Shown one piece after another: positions 34,973 through 43,816 of a stretch of 64,000 bases of DNA. How positions within the stretch are numbered: the stretch's first letter is position 1; each line of letters starts with the position of its first letter. The stretch comes from Desulfosediminicola flagellatus (GTDB lineage: Bacteria; Desulfobacterota; Desulfobulbia; Desulfobulbales; Desulfocapsaceae). The stretch spans positions 310,001 to 374,000 of the forward strand of contig NZ_CP050698.1 in assembly GCF_005116655.2 (NCBI RefSeq), given 5' to 3'. The notes under the pieces are model-generated. The model was given only the letters and a program-made list of their open reading frames with translations. It was not told the origin of the DNA and made no database searches. A program made the translations under genes and the position numbers.

Positions 34973-37105
34973 TCAGCTCGCAGAGGCTGCTTTCTCTTTC
35001 TCAACGATATGTGGTTCGTTGGGGCAGGACTTGGCTACGCGAAGCTCAGATGACGGCAGATCGTTCTGATCGTAACAGTAGATTCCGCAATTCAGGCAGC
35101 GGGCCGCTTCGGTGAGGCACTGTTGTTCGGTAATTGTGCCTTCAACTTCTCTAAAGCTACCCATGCGTTCTTGTACTGTGATCATTGGTTTTATTGCCTT
35201 GGTTTTGGCCGGGGCAACGTTTACCAGTGAATCTATTACTGATGGAGCCATCATTTCACGTTGCCTGTCTTCGATAGGTGGAATTTCACCTGTGGTAACG
35301 TAATAATGGATAGATCTGGCGGCAAATCGACCACCAGCTACGGCCTCGACCAGAAGTCTAGGTCCAGTGAAACAGTCTCCACCGGCGAATACTCCTGGCA
35401 GATTGGTTTGCAGAGTTTCTTCAGATGCATCAATGGTGCTGAAACGGGTTTTTTCAATTCCGTCAGCTTCGACGATGGCATCGAGATCTGCAGCCTGACC
35501 GACAGCCTGAATAACGACATCACAAGGAATGATTTCCTTTGATCCTTCTACAGGAGAAACGTCCGGCATTCCACCAGGATTTTCTTTCAAAGTGACTTGC
35601 TCGACTTCGATTCCTGACAATTGGCCATCTTCACCGACAAATCGCACCGGGGAAATGAGACAGCGCATTTCTACACCTTCGTTTTCCGCATCGGTAATTT
35701 CATGCGGGTTGGCCTCCATCAGTTCCCGTGAGAATCGGAATATCAGAAGAACGCTGGAAGCGCCGGCTCTCAGTGCAGAACGTGCACAATCCATTGCAAC
35801 GTTACCTGCGCCGATTATGACAAATCTCTTTCCGGTGACCTTCTCCTCATCAGTATGGAAACGTCTCAGGTAATCAATGCCGCTGTAAATGCCTTTGAGT
35901 TCTTTCCCCTCAAACGGCAGCAATCGTCCCTGCCATAAACCGATAGCAAGATATACAGCATCAAAACCGACAGCTTTCAATGATGTAATTGTGATATCTT
36001 TACCCAGGGTAACGCCAGTGTGGGCTTTTACTCCCAGTTCGAGAACTCCGTCAATATCCCATTTGTACTGCTCTTCTGATAATCGATACTCAGGAATACC
36101 GTAGAGAGGCATACCACCGAGTTTTGGCATCATCTCAAATATTTCTACCTGATGACCAAGCCGTGCCAGGTAGTATGCCGCCGAAAGTCCAGACGGACCG
36201 CCACCTACTATAGCGATTCTCTTACCCGTGTCAGCTGCAACAGGAACAGGCAGTCTCTTACCACTTTCACGTTCCCAGTCGGCTACGAAGCGTTTGATAG
36301 CATTGATGCCAAGTGGATCATCCTGAATCTGACGACGACATTCACCAGCACACAACTCAGGACATACACGCCCGGTTGCTACCGGTAAAGGATTGTTGGC
36401 TTTAACGGTCATCAGGGCCGCACCATATTCGCCTTTACGGGCGTGGGCCAGGTATTTCGGGATATTGATCTGGGCAGGACAGCGCTGTCTACATGGGGAC
36501 AGGCAATTGGTGTACTGGTTCCAGTGCAGAATCTTTGTTGTCTCTCCGACCAGGGAGATGATCCCTTTGGGGCAGGTAGCAACGCAACTACCGCAACCTA
36601 CACAGCGATCCGCATCGAATATAGGCAGACCACTTTCAGGGTTCATTTGAATCGCGCCGAATTTGCAGGCATTCTTACATGACCCCATACCAAGGCAGCC
36701 GTTTTCGCAGCGTATAAACCCATGATAGAGCTGTAGAGCAGCACGGCAATCCTGCAGGCCTGAGTAGTTATACTTACGTGCGGCACGGTAACCGCCTTCA
36801 CAGGTAGCGCAGGCAAGCGCCGGCTCTGAGCCAGTCACGTCATAGCCAAGGAAGGTTCCGATCTCTTCAGCGGCTTCATTGCCGCCTACCACACATGAAT
36901 TTACCGGGATCTCTCCCTTGACCATAGCCTCGGCTGCAGAACTGCAACCTGCCTGTCCACATCCGCCACAGTTGGCGCCGGGGAGCAGGTTTGTTATAGC
37001 CTCGATGCGTGGATCTTCTTTTACGTAAAAAACTCTTGCTGCTATGCCCAGAATAATAGCCGCCACAAAGGCAATTCCGACGAGCAGGAGTATCGGTGCA
37101 ATCAC
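34973..37105 (-). CDS. rnfB: RnfB fused to a GltD-like FAD/NAD(P)H oxidoreductase
   Basis: 710 residues, about twice to three times the usual RnfB. Order: membrane helix (5-24); RnfB [4Fe-4S] domain with Cys46, 49, 54 and 71; ferredoxin-type sites with 'CENGCLGMGSCKNAC' and 'CVGCGSCVATCPKG' (to about 180); then a complete glutamate-synthase-small-subunit-type module with its own cysteines ('CLSPCRQRC', 'CPELCAGEC'), FAD motif 'IVGGGPSGLSAA' (299-310) and NAD(P) motif 'VIIGAGNVAMDCA'. RnfB normally takes electrons from ferredoxin. The fused module could add NAD(P)H exchange or bifurcation. It is the last gene of the operon, 126 bases after rnfA. Confidence 0.92.
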   Translation of the reverse strand: MIAPILLLVGIAFVAAIILGIAARVFYVKEDPRIEAITNLLPGANCGGCGQAGCSSAAEAMVKGEIPVNSCVVGGNEAAEEIGTFLGYDVTGSEPALACATCEGGYRAARKYNYSGLQDCRAALQLYHGFIRCENGCLGMGSCKNACKFGAIQMNPESGLPIFDADRCVGCGSCVATCPKGIISLVGETTKILHWNQYTNCLSPCRQRCPAQINIPKYLAHARKGEYGAALMTVKANNPLPVATGRVCPELCAGECRRQIQDDPLGINAIKRFVADWERESGKRLPVPVAADTGKRIAIVGGGPSGLSAAYYLARLGHQVEIFEMMPKLGGMPLYGIPEYRLSEEQYKWDIDGVLELGVKAHTGVTLGKDITITSLKAVGFDAVYLAIGLWQGRLLPFEGKELKGIYSGIDYLRRFHTDEEKVTGKRFVIIGAGNVAMDCARSALRAGASSVLLIFRFSRELMEANPHEITDAENEGVEMRCLISPVRFVGEDGQLSGIEVEQVTLKENPGGMPDVSPVEGSKEIIPCDVVIQAVGQAADLDAIVEADGIEKTRFSTIDASEETLQTNLPGVFAGGDCFTGPRLLVEAVAGGRFAARSIHYYVTTGEIPPIEDRQREMMAPSVIDSLVNVAPAKTKAIKPMITVQERMGSFREVEGTITEQQCLTEAARCLNCGIYCYDQNDLPSSELRVAKSCPNEPHIVEKEKAASAS

Positions 37106-37231
37106 AATAATTCTCCTTATTTCCTATTTGGTTTCCGTTTGAAAAACAGGAATTTTGTTCGAGACTCAGGCATATTCAGAAAATTCTGAGTACCAATAAT
37201 ATCGTGCAAAATAACAGTTTTCATATGGGAA

Positions 37232-37807
37232 CTAAGCAGCCATTCCCTGGAAGCCCATAAATGCCAGTGCCATGATGCCGGCGGTTACCAGTGCTACGGC
37301 AGTGCCCTGCATACTTTGGGGTACTGCCGAGATCTGAAGTCGCTCACGAATACCGGCGAAGAGGACTAAGGCCAAACCATAACCAACTGCGCTTGTTCCT
37401 GAGAAGACCAGCATTTCAGTAAAAGCCAATTCTTTTTTAGCGATAAGCAGGGCAACACCCATAACTGCACAGTTGGTTGTGATCAAAGGGAGATACACAC
37501 CAAGCGCGTTATAGAGAGTCTTACTCTGTTTCTTCAGGATGATTTCCACCAGCTGAACAAGAGAAGCAATGATCAGGATAAAGGTCAGCGTCTGAAGAAA
37601 TTCAAGGTCATATGGCCGTAGCACATAGGTGGATACAGACCAGGTGAACGTACCGGCAAGTAAGGTAACGAATACAACTGCTGCGGCCATACCGAAGGCA
37701 GTTTCCAGCTTCTTTGATACTCCAAGAAACGGGCAATTTCCAAGATACTGGGCGAGCAGAATGTTGTTGACGAAGGTAGCTGAGATAGCCAGATAGAAAA
37801 GATCCAT
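37232..37807 (-). CDS. rnfA: Rnf complex subunit A
   Basis: 191 residues with six membrane helices. 'LLAQYLGNCPFLG' and 'TNCAVMGVALL' carry the two conserved cysteines that, with those of RnfE, hold the membrane [2Fe-2S] cluster. It lies 11 bases after rnfE. RnfA and RnfE are pseudo-symmetric and insert in opposite directions. As part of Rnf it helps pass electrons across the membrane while Na+ or H+ is pumped. Confidence 0.97.
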   Translation of the reverse strand: MDLFYLAISATFVNNILLAQYLGNCPFLGVSKKLETAFGMAAAVVFVTLLAGTFTWSVSTYVLRPYDLEFLQTLTFILIIASLVQLVEIILKKQSKTLYNALGVYLPLITTNCAVMGVALLIAKKELAFTEMLVFSGTSAVGYGLALVLFAGIRERLQISAVPQSMQGTAVALVTAGIMALAFMGFQGMAA

Positions 37808-37818
37808 GAGATTTTCCT

Positions 37819-38436
37819 TTAACCCTGTATAAATTTCTCACCGCGCCAGCGGGAGAAGAGATTCTGGAGAGCAACCAGGGTGCCGATAGTCATAAACGCT
37901 CCCGGTGCAGAGACGAGGAAAGCCATCGGTTCAAATGATTCCCCTAAAACCGGTATTCCAAACCATGATCCTGCCCCTAATATTTCACGAACTGAGCCGA
38001 TAAGAGTAAGAGATATGGCGTAGCCGGTACCGACGCTCAATCCATCTACCATTGAAATGAACGGGGGATTCTTGGATGCGAAACCTTCCGCCCGACCGAG
38101 TACGATACAGTTGACCACGATGAGAGGAATATAAATGCCGAGCTGTACAGAAAGCGGGAAAAAGTATGCTTTCATGAGAATCTCGACAATGGAAACCAGG
38201 GTAGCAATGATAACGATGTATGAAGCGATGCGTACCTTGGCGGGAATAACATTTCTTAAACTGGAAATAGCACCGTTGGAGAGGATCAATACAAACGCTG
38301 TGGCCAGACCCATGCCAAGTCCGTTTTCGGCAGACATGGTCACCGCAAGCGATGGGCATAAACCGAGAACCAGACGGAACGGCGGGATGCGTTTCCACAG
38401 TCCGGCAGTCAATGTTGCTGTAAATTTCTGTTTCAT
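37819..38436 (-). CDS. rnfE: Rnf complex subunit E
   Basis: 205 residues, six membrane helices. 'LVLGLCPSLAVT' and 'IVVNCIVLGRAEGFAS' hold the cysteines paired with those of RnfA. It resembles the NqrD/RnfE family in length and motifs. It lies 14 bases downstream of rnfG and 11 upstream of rnfA, in the operon order C-D-G-E-A-B. Confidence 0.97.
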   Translation of the reverse strand: MKQKFTATLTAGLWKRIPPFRLVLGLCPSLAVTMSAENGLGMGLATAFVLILSNGAISSLRNVIPAKVRIASYIVIIATLVSIVEILMKAYFFPLSVQLGIYIPLIVVNCIVLGRAEGFASKNPPFISMVDGLSVGTGYAISLTLIGSVREILGAGSWFGIPVLGESFEPMAFLVSAPGAFMTIGTLVALQNLFSRWRGEKFIQG

Positions 38437-38450
38437 TGGTATGAGTCCTT

Positions 38451-39044
38451 TTAACGCGCTGAGATTAGTTTGAGAATTTCAGCTTTGTTCTCACGCACAA
38501 AATCAAGTGCATCGTTGGTACCGTTAACAGCGGCTCTTGAGGTTGTAGAAGCCCCACTGATAGCATCGATTGTGCCGCCATCAGCGCTGAGTGCTACAGG
38601 AGTATCTATAGGTAATCCCTGCCATTGACGGCGGAAGGCGATTTCAATTATACGTGCACCCAGGCCGGGAGTTTCACTGTGACTTACTACTTCGATACCC
38701 GTCTGGCGCTCGTTGATAAGGTCTATACCGACCATAAGCTTCAGGTCACCACCAAATCCGCCTTTGCCGATTGCCTCAATGGCAAGAGCAGAGACACCTT
38801 TGTCTTCGACGGTATAAAAAACCGGGACAGCAACTCCTTCCACATTGACGACGACCTTGTTACCAAGCACTTCTTTGGCAGGCTTATTGAAAAGCCGTTC
38901 CAGGCCGGGGCCGCGAACGTAAAGGTCTGTTTGAGCTTCAACTCTCGGTCCCAGCTGGATGTTGGCTGCAGTGAGTGCCGCCGCAGAGAAGCCTGCGATC
39001 AGCGAAAGTATCACTACCATGCGAATTATCTCATTCATTTCCAC
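38451..39044 (-). CDS. rnfG: Rnf complex subunit G (covalent FMN)
   Basis: 197 residues: one N-terminal membrane helix (about 8-26) and a periplasmic FMN-binding domain. 'ISGASTTSRAAV' is the S/T-G-A-x-T site where FMN is bound through phosphate to Thr. 'HSETPGLGARI' is another family block. It overlaps rnfD by 14 bases. The periplasmic flavin is where a cytochrome, such as the one encoded in this operon, could exchange electrons. Confidence 0.97.
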   Translation of the reverse strand: MEMNEIIRMVVILSLIAGFSAAALTAANIQLGPRVEAQTDLYVRGPGLERLFNKPAKEVLGNKVVVNVEGVAVPVFYTVEDKGVSALAIEAIGKGGFGGDLKLMVGIDLINERQTGIEVVSHSETPGLGARIIEIAFRRQWQGLPIDTPVALSADGGTIDAISGASTTSRAAVNGTNDALDFVRENKAEILKLISAR

Positions 39045-40026
39045 CTCCCTTAACTTTAGACTTGATCATGTCCATGAGCGGTGAGCAGAGATTGACCAGA
39101 AGGACGGCATAGACGATGCCATCAATATGTTTCGAATATCCCCTGATGAGGATGAGCAGGACACCGGCAAGAATTCCGCAGAGAAACATGGGGACTCTGT
39201 TCACCGGTGAAGTGGTATGATCGGTAATCAGGAAGAAACCCATAAATACAGTCCCTCCGCTTAAGAGGTAAAACATGGGTGTCGCAAAAACTTCAGGGTT
39301 GGACATGTGCAGTGCGGTAGCGGTGCCTAGAAGTCCTACTATAAACCCAAGCGGGAGCTGCCATTGAATTTCACGCATCGCCAGCAGAAATATTCCACCA
39401 ATGAGTATGAAAATCACCATGCCTTCAGCAGTTCCTGCAACCTGACGACCGAGTAAAAGGTCCGTCAACTGGTATTGAGATTCTGCAGAAGTGCCGAGCG
39501 TTTTTAAGAGTCGCAGTGGTTCGATAAGCGAAGCTGACCAGTCTAGATGTTTCAGGGCGTCAGTGTTATCCATGCGTCCCGGCCATGAAAGATGCAGGAT
39601 TGCAAGGCTGAGAACAGCCGGATGAGCAGGGTGCGCTCCAACTCCGCCGAACATTTTCTTGCCAACTATTACCATGAAAAAACATCCTACCAGGATGAGC
39701 CACCAGGGAGCATTGAGCGGTAACATAAAGGCCAGCAGTAAGGCCAGAACAACGCTGCTCCAGTTAGAGGTGAGATCCCGTGAGGGAGCGAGTTTTTCTG
39801 ACAGAAAATCGAGGCAAATAGCAAAGACCACACACATGCCGAAGATACGGAGCGAGGCAGGGCCGAAAAAATAGAAGCTTGCCAGCATAGCGGGAACCAG
39901 TGCGATTACCCAACGCTGGTGTATTTGCGCTAATCCTTTTCCATGCCGCCAATGGGGGCCGACGGCTACGTCGAGCATGGGTTTGGTTGCAGGTGTCGGT
40001 GGTTGGACTACTTTGAGCTCTTTCAT
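39031..40026 (-). CDS. rnfD: Rnf complex subunit D
   Basis: 331 residues with about nine membrane helices. 'GPHWRHGKGLAQIHQRWVI' is the N-terminal block, 'NAPWWLILVGCFFMVIVGKK' and 'GGVGAHPAHPAVLSLA' are typical of RnfD/NqrB. It normally carries covalent FMN and forms part of the ion channel. It overlaps rnfC by 4 bases and rnfG by 14 bases, so the three are translationally coupled. Confidence 0.96.
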   Translation of the reverse strand: MKELKVVQPPTPATKPMLDVAVGPHWRHGKGLAQIHQRWVIALVPAMLASFYFFGPASLRIFGMCVVFAICLDFLSEKLAPSRDLTSNWSSVVLALLLAFMLPLNAPWWLILVGCFFMVIVGKKMFGGVGAHPAHPAVLSLAILHLSWPGRMDNTDALKHLDWSASLIEPLRLLKTLGTSAESQYQLTDLLLGRQVAGTAEGMVIFILIGGIFLLAMREIQWQLPLGFIVGLLGTATALHMSNPEVFATPMFYLLSGGTVFMGFFLITDHTTSPVNRVPMFLCGILAGVLLILIRGYSKHIDGIVYAVLLVNLCSPLMDMIKSKVKGGGNE

Positions 40027-41342
40027 GGCTTACCTCCGTCGGTCCAGTTGAAACGCTCACCGTGAGACATTTCATGATTGCAGAAATGAAGGAGTTGAAC
40101 GATAGGTCGTTCCGCCGGACAAACATGGGCACATAAGCCGCATTCGTGACACGCTTCGGGGTGTAACCCTTTGGTAGCATCGATTTTGCCGAATTCGATC
40201 ATGCGATTGACCATATGCACCTGAATATTAACAGGACATACCCTGGTGCAACGACCGCAGAAGATGCACGGTGCGATAGCATCAAAGGGTGTGATGTCTT
40301 CTGCAATAAGAAAGATGCCGTTATTATAAGTAATGGGAGTCAGATCTGAATATTGAGCGAAGCCCATCATCGGGCCACCGACAACAGGTCGTGTATAGTC
40401 TGAAATATTCAGGCCCTGACTGGCAAGTATATGTCTGAGAGAACTGCCCATTGGGAAGCGAACGGTTATCGCTTTGTCTATACCTGAGCCGCTTATGGTT
40501 ATGCACTTCTGCATAAATGGGCTGACTCCGTCAAGTGCATCCACTGTAGCCAGTACATATTCTACATCCATAACCGCGATACCATGAGAACGATAGCTCT
40601 CCCGGCTTGGGATACGATGTCCGACCAGACGTGTAACAACCTCACGCTCAATGCGGGCGGAATAGTTTTTCGGCAGATAAACCAGTTCAGCCAATTGTGA
40701 GAATATGGGGTCAGCCCATGACCGAAGATCTTCCGGTAACGTGAGCCAGACGCGGGCATCCGGGAGAAGTGTGCTAATCCGTTTAAGACCATCGGCTACT
40801 TTGTCAGCGTGTTGCTGGAGGAGTAACAGGGAGGTGAGTACTGTGGTTTCCTGCCTGATGCCGGTGATAATGACCGATTGTATAGAAGGAAGATCCTCTA
40901 TTTCACCATCTGTATAATCACGGCCGGAAAACGTCCAGGGCGGGTTTACTCCGGCTGCACGCATCCTGGCGATTACCGCTTCCTTATTATCGGCACGTAC
41001 CGGACCGTCGAAAATTTCCTCAGCACTCATCGCTTGACCGCCATTGTTTTCTATAACTATGGCAGGTGAATGGACGCTCTGGGAAGTCCAGGTGGTGGTG
41101 ATTTCCTTGACGGTGCCACTGATAGTGGCAAACGTACAGTTGCCGAGTCGTGACTTACCGATGACCTGACCCTTGCGAACCTTCTCGCCAGCTTCCACAG
41201 TCGGGAGATACCGCACACGACCGGGGTAATCCAGAGGAATCACGACGTGATCGGGGTCTTCGACCTGGCGGATAACAGGATCATGGTCCGATACGCTTGG
41301 CAGAATCGGCTTTTTCTTGAACAGCTTCAACAATCCTTGCAT
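40023..41342 (-). CDS. rnfC: Rnf complex subunit C (NADH/ferredoxin-facing)
   Basis: 439 residues from the ATG at 41342, 10 bases after the cytochrome stop; the longer frame from 41477 would overlap the cytochrome. It begins 'MQGLLKLFKKKPILPSVSDH'. The SLBB/NADH-binding part is followed by two [4Fe-4S] sites, 'CIFCGRCTRVCPVNI' and 'CHECGLCAHVCPAERP'. RnfC is the soluble NADH dehydrogenase-like subunit with FMN. It starts the rnf gene block behind the cytochrome gene. Confidence 0.96.
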   Translation of the reverse strand: MQGLLKLFKKKPILPSVSDHDPVIRQVEDPDHVVIPLDYPGRVRYLPTVEAGEKVRKGQVIGKSRLGNCTFATISGTVKEITTTWTSQSVHSPAIVIENNGGQAMSAEEIFDGPVRADNKEAVIARMRAAGVNPPWTFSGRDYTDGEIEDLPSIQSVIITGIRQETTVLTSLLLLQQHADKVADGLKRISTLLPDARVWLTLPEDLRSWADPIFSQLAELVYLPKNYSARIEREVVTRLVGHRIPSRESYRSHGIAVMDVEYVLATVDALDGVSPFMQKCITISGSGIDKAITVRFPMGSSLRHILASQGLNISDYTRPVVGGPMMGFAQYSDLTPITYNNGIFLIAEDITPFDAIAPCIFCGRCTRVCPVNIQVHMVNRMIEFGKIDATKGLHPEACHECGLCAHVCPAERPIVQLLHFCNHEMSHGERFNWTDGGKP

Positions 41343-41352
41343 GACAACATTC

Positions 41353-41859
41353 TCATCGTAAGTGGCAAGCTCCGCATAGCAACTCGCCGTTGGCTTTGGT
41401 GAATTTTTCCGGAGAATTTTCCAGGTGGCAATCTGAGCAATTCTTATGGTAGGCGCTGGAAATAGATCTTGGAGCATGACAACTTAGGCAGCTATGATCT
41501 TCGATCTCCAGATATTCTTCATGTTCCATCATATCAGGTGTGTAGTCGTCATCGTGACATTCAATACACGCAAGTGTATTCGTTTCGCTTGGTTGAACTG
41601 TCTGATGACATTCCCGACATGAGGCAGCTTCTTCTTCAGCTTGAATGTTGTGATGACAGGTGACACATGATTCTGCAGAATCCTGATGCGCTCCGTGATC
41701 AAAGAGCACGGCTCCAGCCGTATTCGTAAAATAGAGTCGATCGGTTTTTTTAGCACCTGCATCGACCATGCAGCCAATAACGGCCGCAGCTACAGCGACG
41801 ATTAATGTAATCGTCAGTGACCGGGTCCAGTTTCTGCGATCCCGAATATTACCACTCAT
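41353..41859 (-). CDS. Six-haem c-type cytochrome of the rnf operon
   Basis: 168 residues with six CXXCH haem sites at residues 65, 81, 98, 124, 141 and 162. The N-terminus is one hydrophobic helix (about 14-30) that ends 'AAVIGC', which could act as a lipobox with Cys30 or as an uncleaved anchor. The protein is therefore periplasmic and membrane-held. It overlaps the zinc-ribbon gene by 11 bases and stops 10 bases before rnfC, so it is an operon member. Rnf-linked multihaem cytochromes are known in Desulfovibrio and Methanosarcina and connect Rnf to the cytochrome pool. Confidence 0.93.
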   Translation of the reverse strand: MSGNIRDRRNWTRSLTITLIVAVAAAVIGCMVDAGAKKTDRLYFTNTAGAVLFDHGAHQDSAESCVTCHHNIQAEEEAASCRECHQTVQPSETNTLACIECHDDDYTPDMMEHEEYLEIEDHSCLSCHAPRSISSAYHKNCSDCHLENSPEKFTKANGELLCGACHLR

Positions 41860-42328
41860 GACTATCCCTTAATATGAGTCGTTCGTTATCTTCTTCACTC
41901 ATCATGTACCAGCGGCATGAACGACGAATGCAGACGGTGAGTTTTAATTTTATAGAATTAGAGACTGAGACTTGAAACGCCATGAGTTTACAGCCGTCTT
42001 CTTTGCAGAGTTGGTCCGGTTGGATCAGCGAGGTATGGCAATGTGGACATTTGACATCGGCCAATTCCTCATCATCTTCAACGTGAATAGAACTTTCCCG
42101 ATCCAGAACGTTGAGATATGGCGACACCTTGCTGGTTCCGACCTGTCCCTGATTGTTGACGATCTCGAATACCGCTTTATCACCATCATTGAGGCTGGCT
42201 TCACAATGGGGGCACCAGCAGTTGAGGTAAGTATTCTGCTTGATTTTCGAGCGTTCCATTAATGGTTGGGTGTCCCAAACTTCTTCTTCCCAACGAGCGG
42301 GCGGATCTGTACCTTTGTTTTTCATCAA
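41849..42328 (-). CDS. Zinc-ribbon protein, first gene of the rnf operon
   Basis: 159 residues, no membrane helix. It has two cysteine pairs, 'CWCPHCEASL' and 'CPHCHTSL', plus later ones in 'CKEDGC' and 'CIRRSC', which suit two zinc or Fe sites. The family is not recognised by name. It overlaps the cytochrome gene by 11 bases. Its place at the operon head suggests a role in assembly or regulation of the complex, but this is inference. Confidence 0.75.
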   Translation of the reverse strand: MMKNKGTDPPARWEEEVWDTQPLMERSKIKQNTYLNCWCPHCEASLNDGDKAVFEIVNNQGQVGTSKVSPYLNVLDRESSIHVEDDEELADVKCPHCHTSLIQPDQLCKEDGCKLMAFQVSVSNSIKLKLTVCIRRSCRWYMMSEEDNERLILRDSHEW

Positions 42329-43099
42329 GAACTCCGTAGATGCACTGCTTTTGTAATAGTGGTTGGATAATTCCGGTAACTAAAAACGCAAGAGCTAGGT
42401 GACAACGAATTGATATAAAATCTAATAGTTAAGCAGCAATGTGAAAAAAATATGTAAAATCAAGGCGGTAATTGTCTTGATTCTTCTGTGGGGGCTTGAT
42501 ATTAGCCATTCAATGACATCTAAGCAACTCTTTTTTTTTCCTGGTAATTGCTCTTACGGGTTACACCACTCAAGCGTCTCAAAAATACTATACTTTTTGT
42601 CTAATCTTTTTTTTGCATATTCCCATAAGTCACATGGTGTTTATGTTTGACTAAAAAAAAGATATGTATATTGAGTTTTATACTACATTGTAGCGATAAA
42701 ATCTTCTTTTTCCGAAGTTTGCACAAATATTAATAGAAGCCGGTATAGACGATGATATAGAATTCCAGTGAAAGGTGAACAGGTTGAGTCGACTCAAGGT
42801 ATTTTCATCTCTATCGTGGTTCTGTTATACACATATACATGGTAAAACGCTGATAAGGTGTGGTTATCTTGAGGTGGTGTTGCTTTGGGCTCAGGGTGTA
42901 TACGCTACTCAGGAAAATGAAAACAATTGGATGAGAAATTCCGGCTAGTATTTCTCTACATATTTTTCATTACAGAGAACCTCCGAGCAATCGATAACGA
43001 GGAGATTCCCTTAATGGTATATTTTCTAGGCCGGACACCACGCGGGTGTCAGGTGTGCGCTGAGATTCGTAATTGTTGCGTGTGTATAAGCACGAAATC
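42329..43099. other. Long intergenic region upstream of rnf operon
   Basis: About 770 bases, strongly A+T-rich. The rnf promoter should lie at its left end. A GTG-started frame at 42441-42650 has a hydrophobic start but no ribosome site and is not called. Near the right end GACACC-ACGC-GGGTGTC (about 43034-43050) forms a short hairpin that may end yedF transcription. Confidence 0.4.
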
Positions 43100-43708
43100 T
43101 TAACTTATTGTAATCACTTTGTCAGCCAGTTGCGTTGCGGTTACGATATCCAACATGTTGGTTGTATCACCTACAGCTTTCTCGGTGAGCAGATTAAAAT
43201 GTTCCAGACAGGTTCCACAAGCCAGAATCGAAACTCCGGAAGTCTGGTAGTCTTGTAAATTTTCAATAACGGGAGATGATTTCACTGTAAGTTTCACTCC
43301 GCTGTTCACAAAAATTATCTGCCAGAGGTCAGGTCCCATCTCTTTGAGTGTTTTGATATAATTGATCAGTAATTTTTTACCGAGTTCGTCATCTCCGCGT
43401 CCCATACGGTCTGTCATTATCATTACAACATGCTTCTGGGAGTCTTTATCTGCATGCGCGGTATTTTCCTCAAGCTGTTCGGTTTCAAACTCATCATCAC
43501 GACTTGCTTTAAGTTCGAAATTTCCCGCAATTTCATTCGGGGTTACCGAATAGCCTCTTGAGTTGAGAAAACGGGTTACATTTTCTCTGGAGGCGTCATT
43601 ATCGACAACCACTGTTAATTGACTCAATTGTTCCTTTTCTACACAGTCTTTAACCAGCAGAACTGGTGCTGGGCAGGTCAAACCACACGCATCTATTATT
43701 TTTGCCAT
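43100..43708 (-). CDS. yedF: Selenium-metabolism sulfurtransferase-like protein YedF
   Basis: 202 residues. The N-terminal TusA-like domain has 'DACGLTCPAPVLL', the CPxP site. A charged linker (about 65-90) follows. The C-terminal DsrE/DsrF-like domain contains 'ILACGTCLEHFNLL'. This two-domain build is the one usually encoded next to selD in selenium-using bacteria, and selD is the adjacent upstream gene. The protein is thought to handle reactive selenium or sulfur for selenophosphate synthesis, without a proven reaction. Confidence 0.93.
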   Translation of the reverse strand: MAKIIDACGLTCPAPVLLVKDCVEKEQLSQLTVVVDNDASRENVTRFLNSRGYSVTPNEIAGNFELKASRDDEFETEQLEENTAHADKDSQKHVVMIMTDRMGRGDDELGKKLLINYIKTLKEMGPDLWQIIFVNSGVKLTVKSSPVIENLQDYQTSGVSILACGTCLEHFNLLTEKAVGDTTNMLDIVTATQLADKVITIS

Positions 43709-43816
43709 TATTTTGTCCTTAATATGTGTTTCCCTTCTAAAACTACTTTTGGCCCTAATTTCAACGTTGCGTATACGCCTCGAACTTGAGCCAAAAAATG
43801 AGTTTTAGGATGAAAA

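Noticed and set aside
42441..42650. A 69-residue frame with a hydrophobic start, perhaps a secreted protein.
   Set aside because: It starts with GTG, has no ribosome site, lies in A+T-rich DNA and has no family-like composition.
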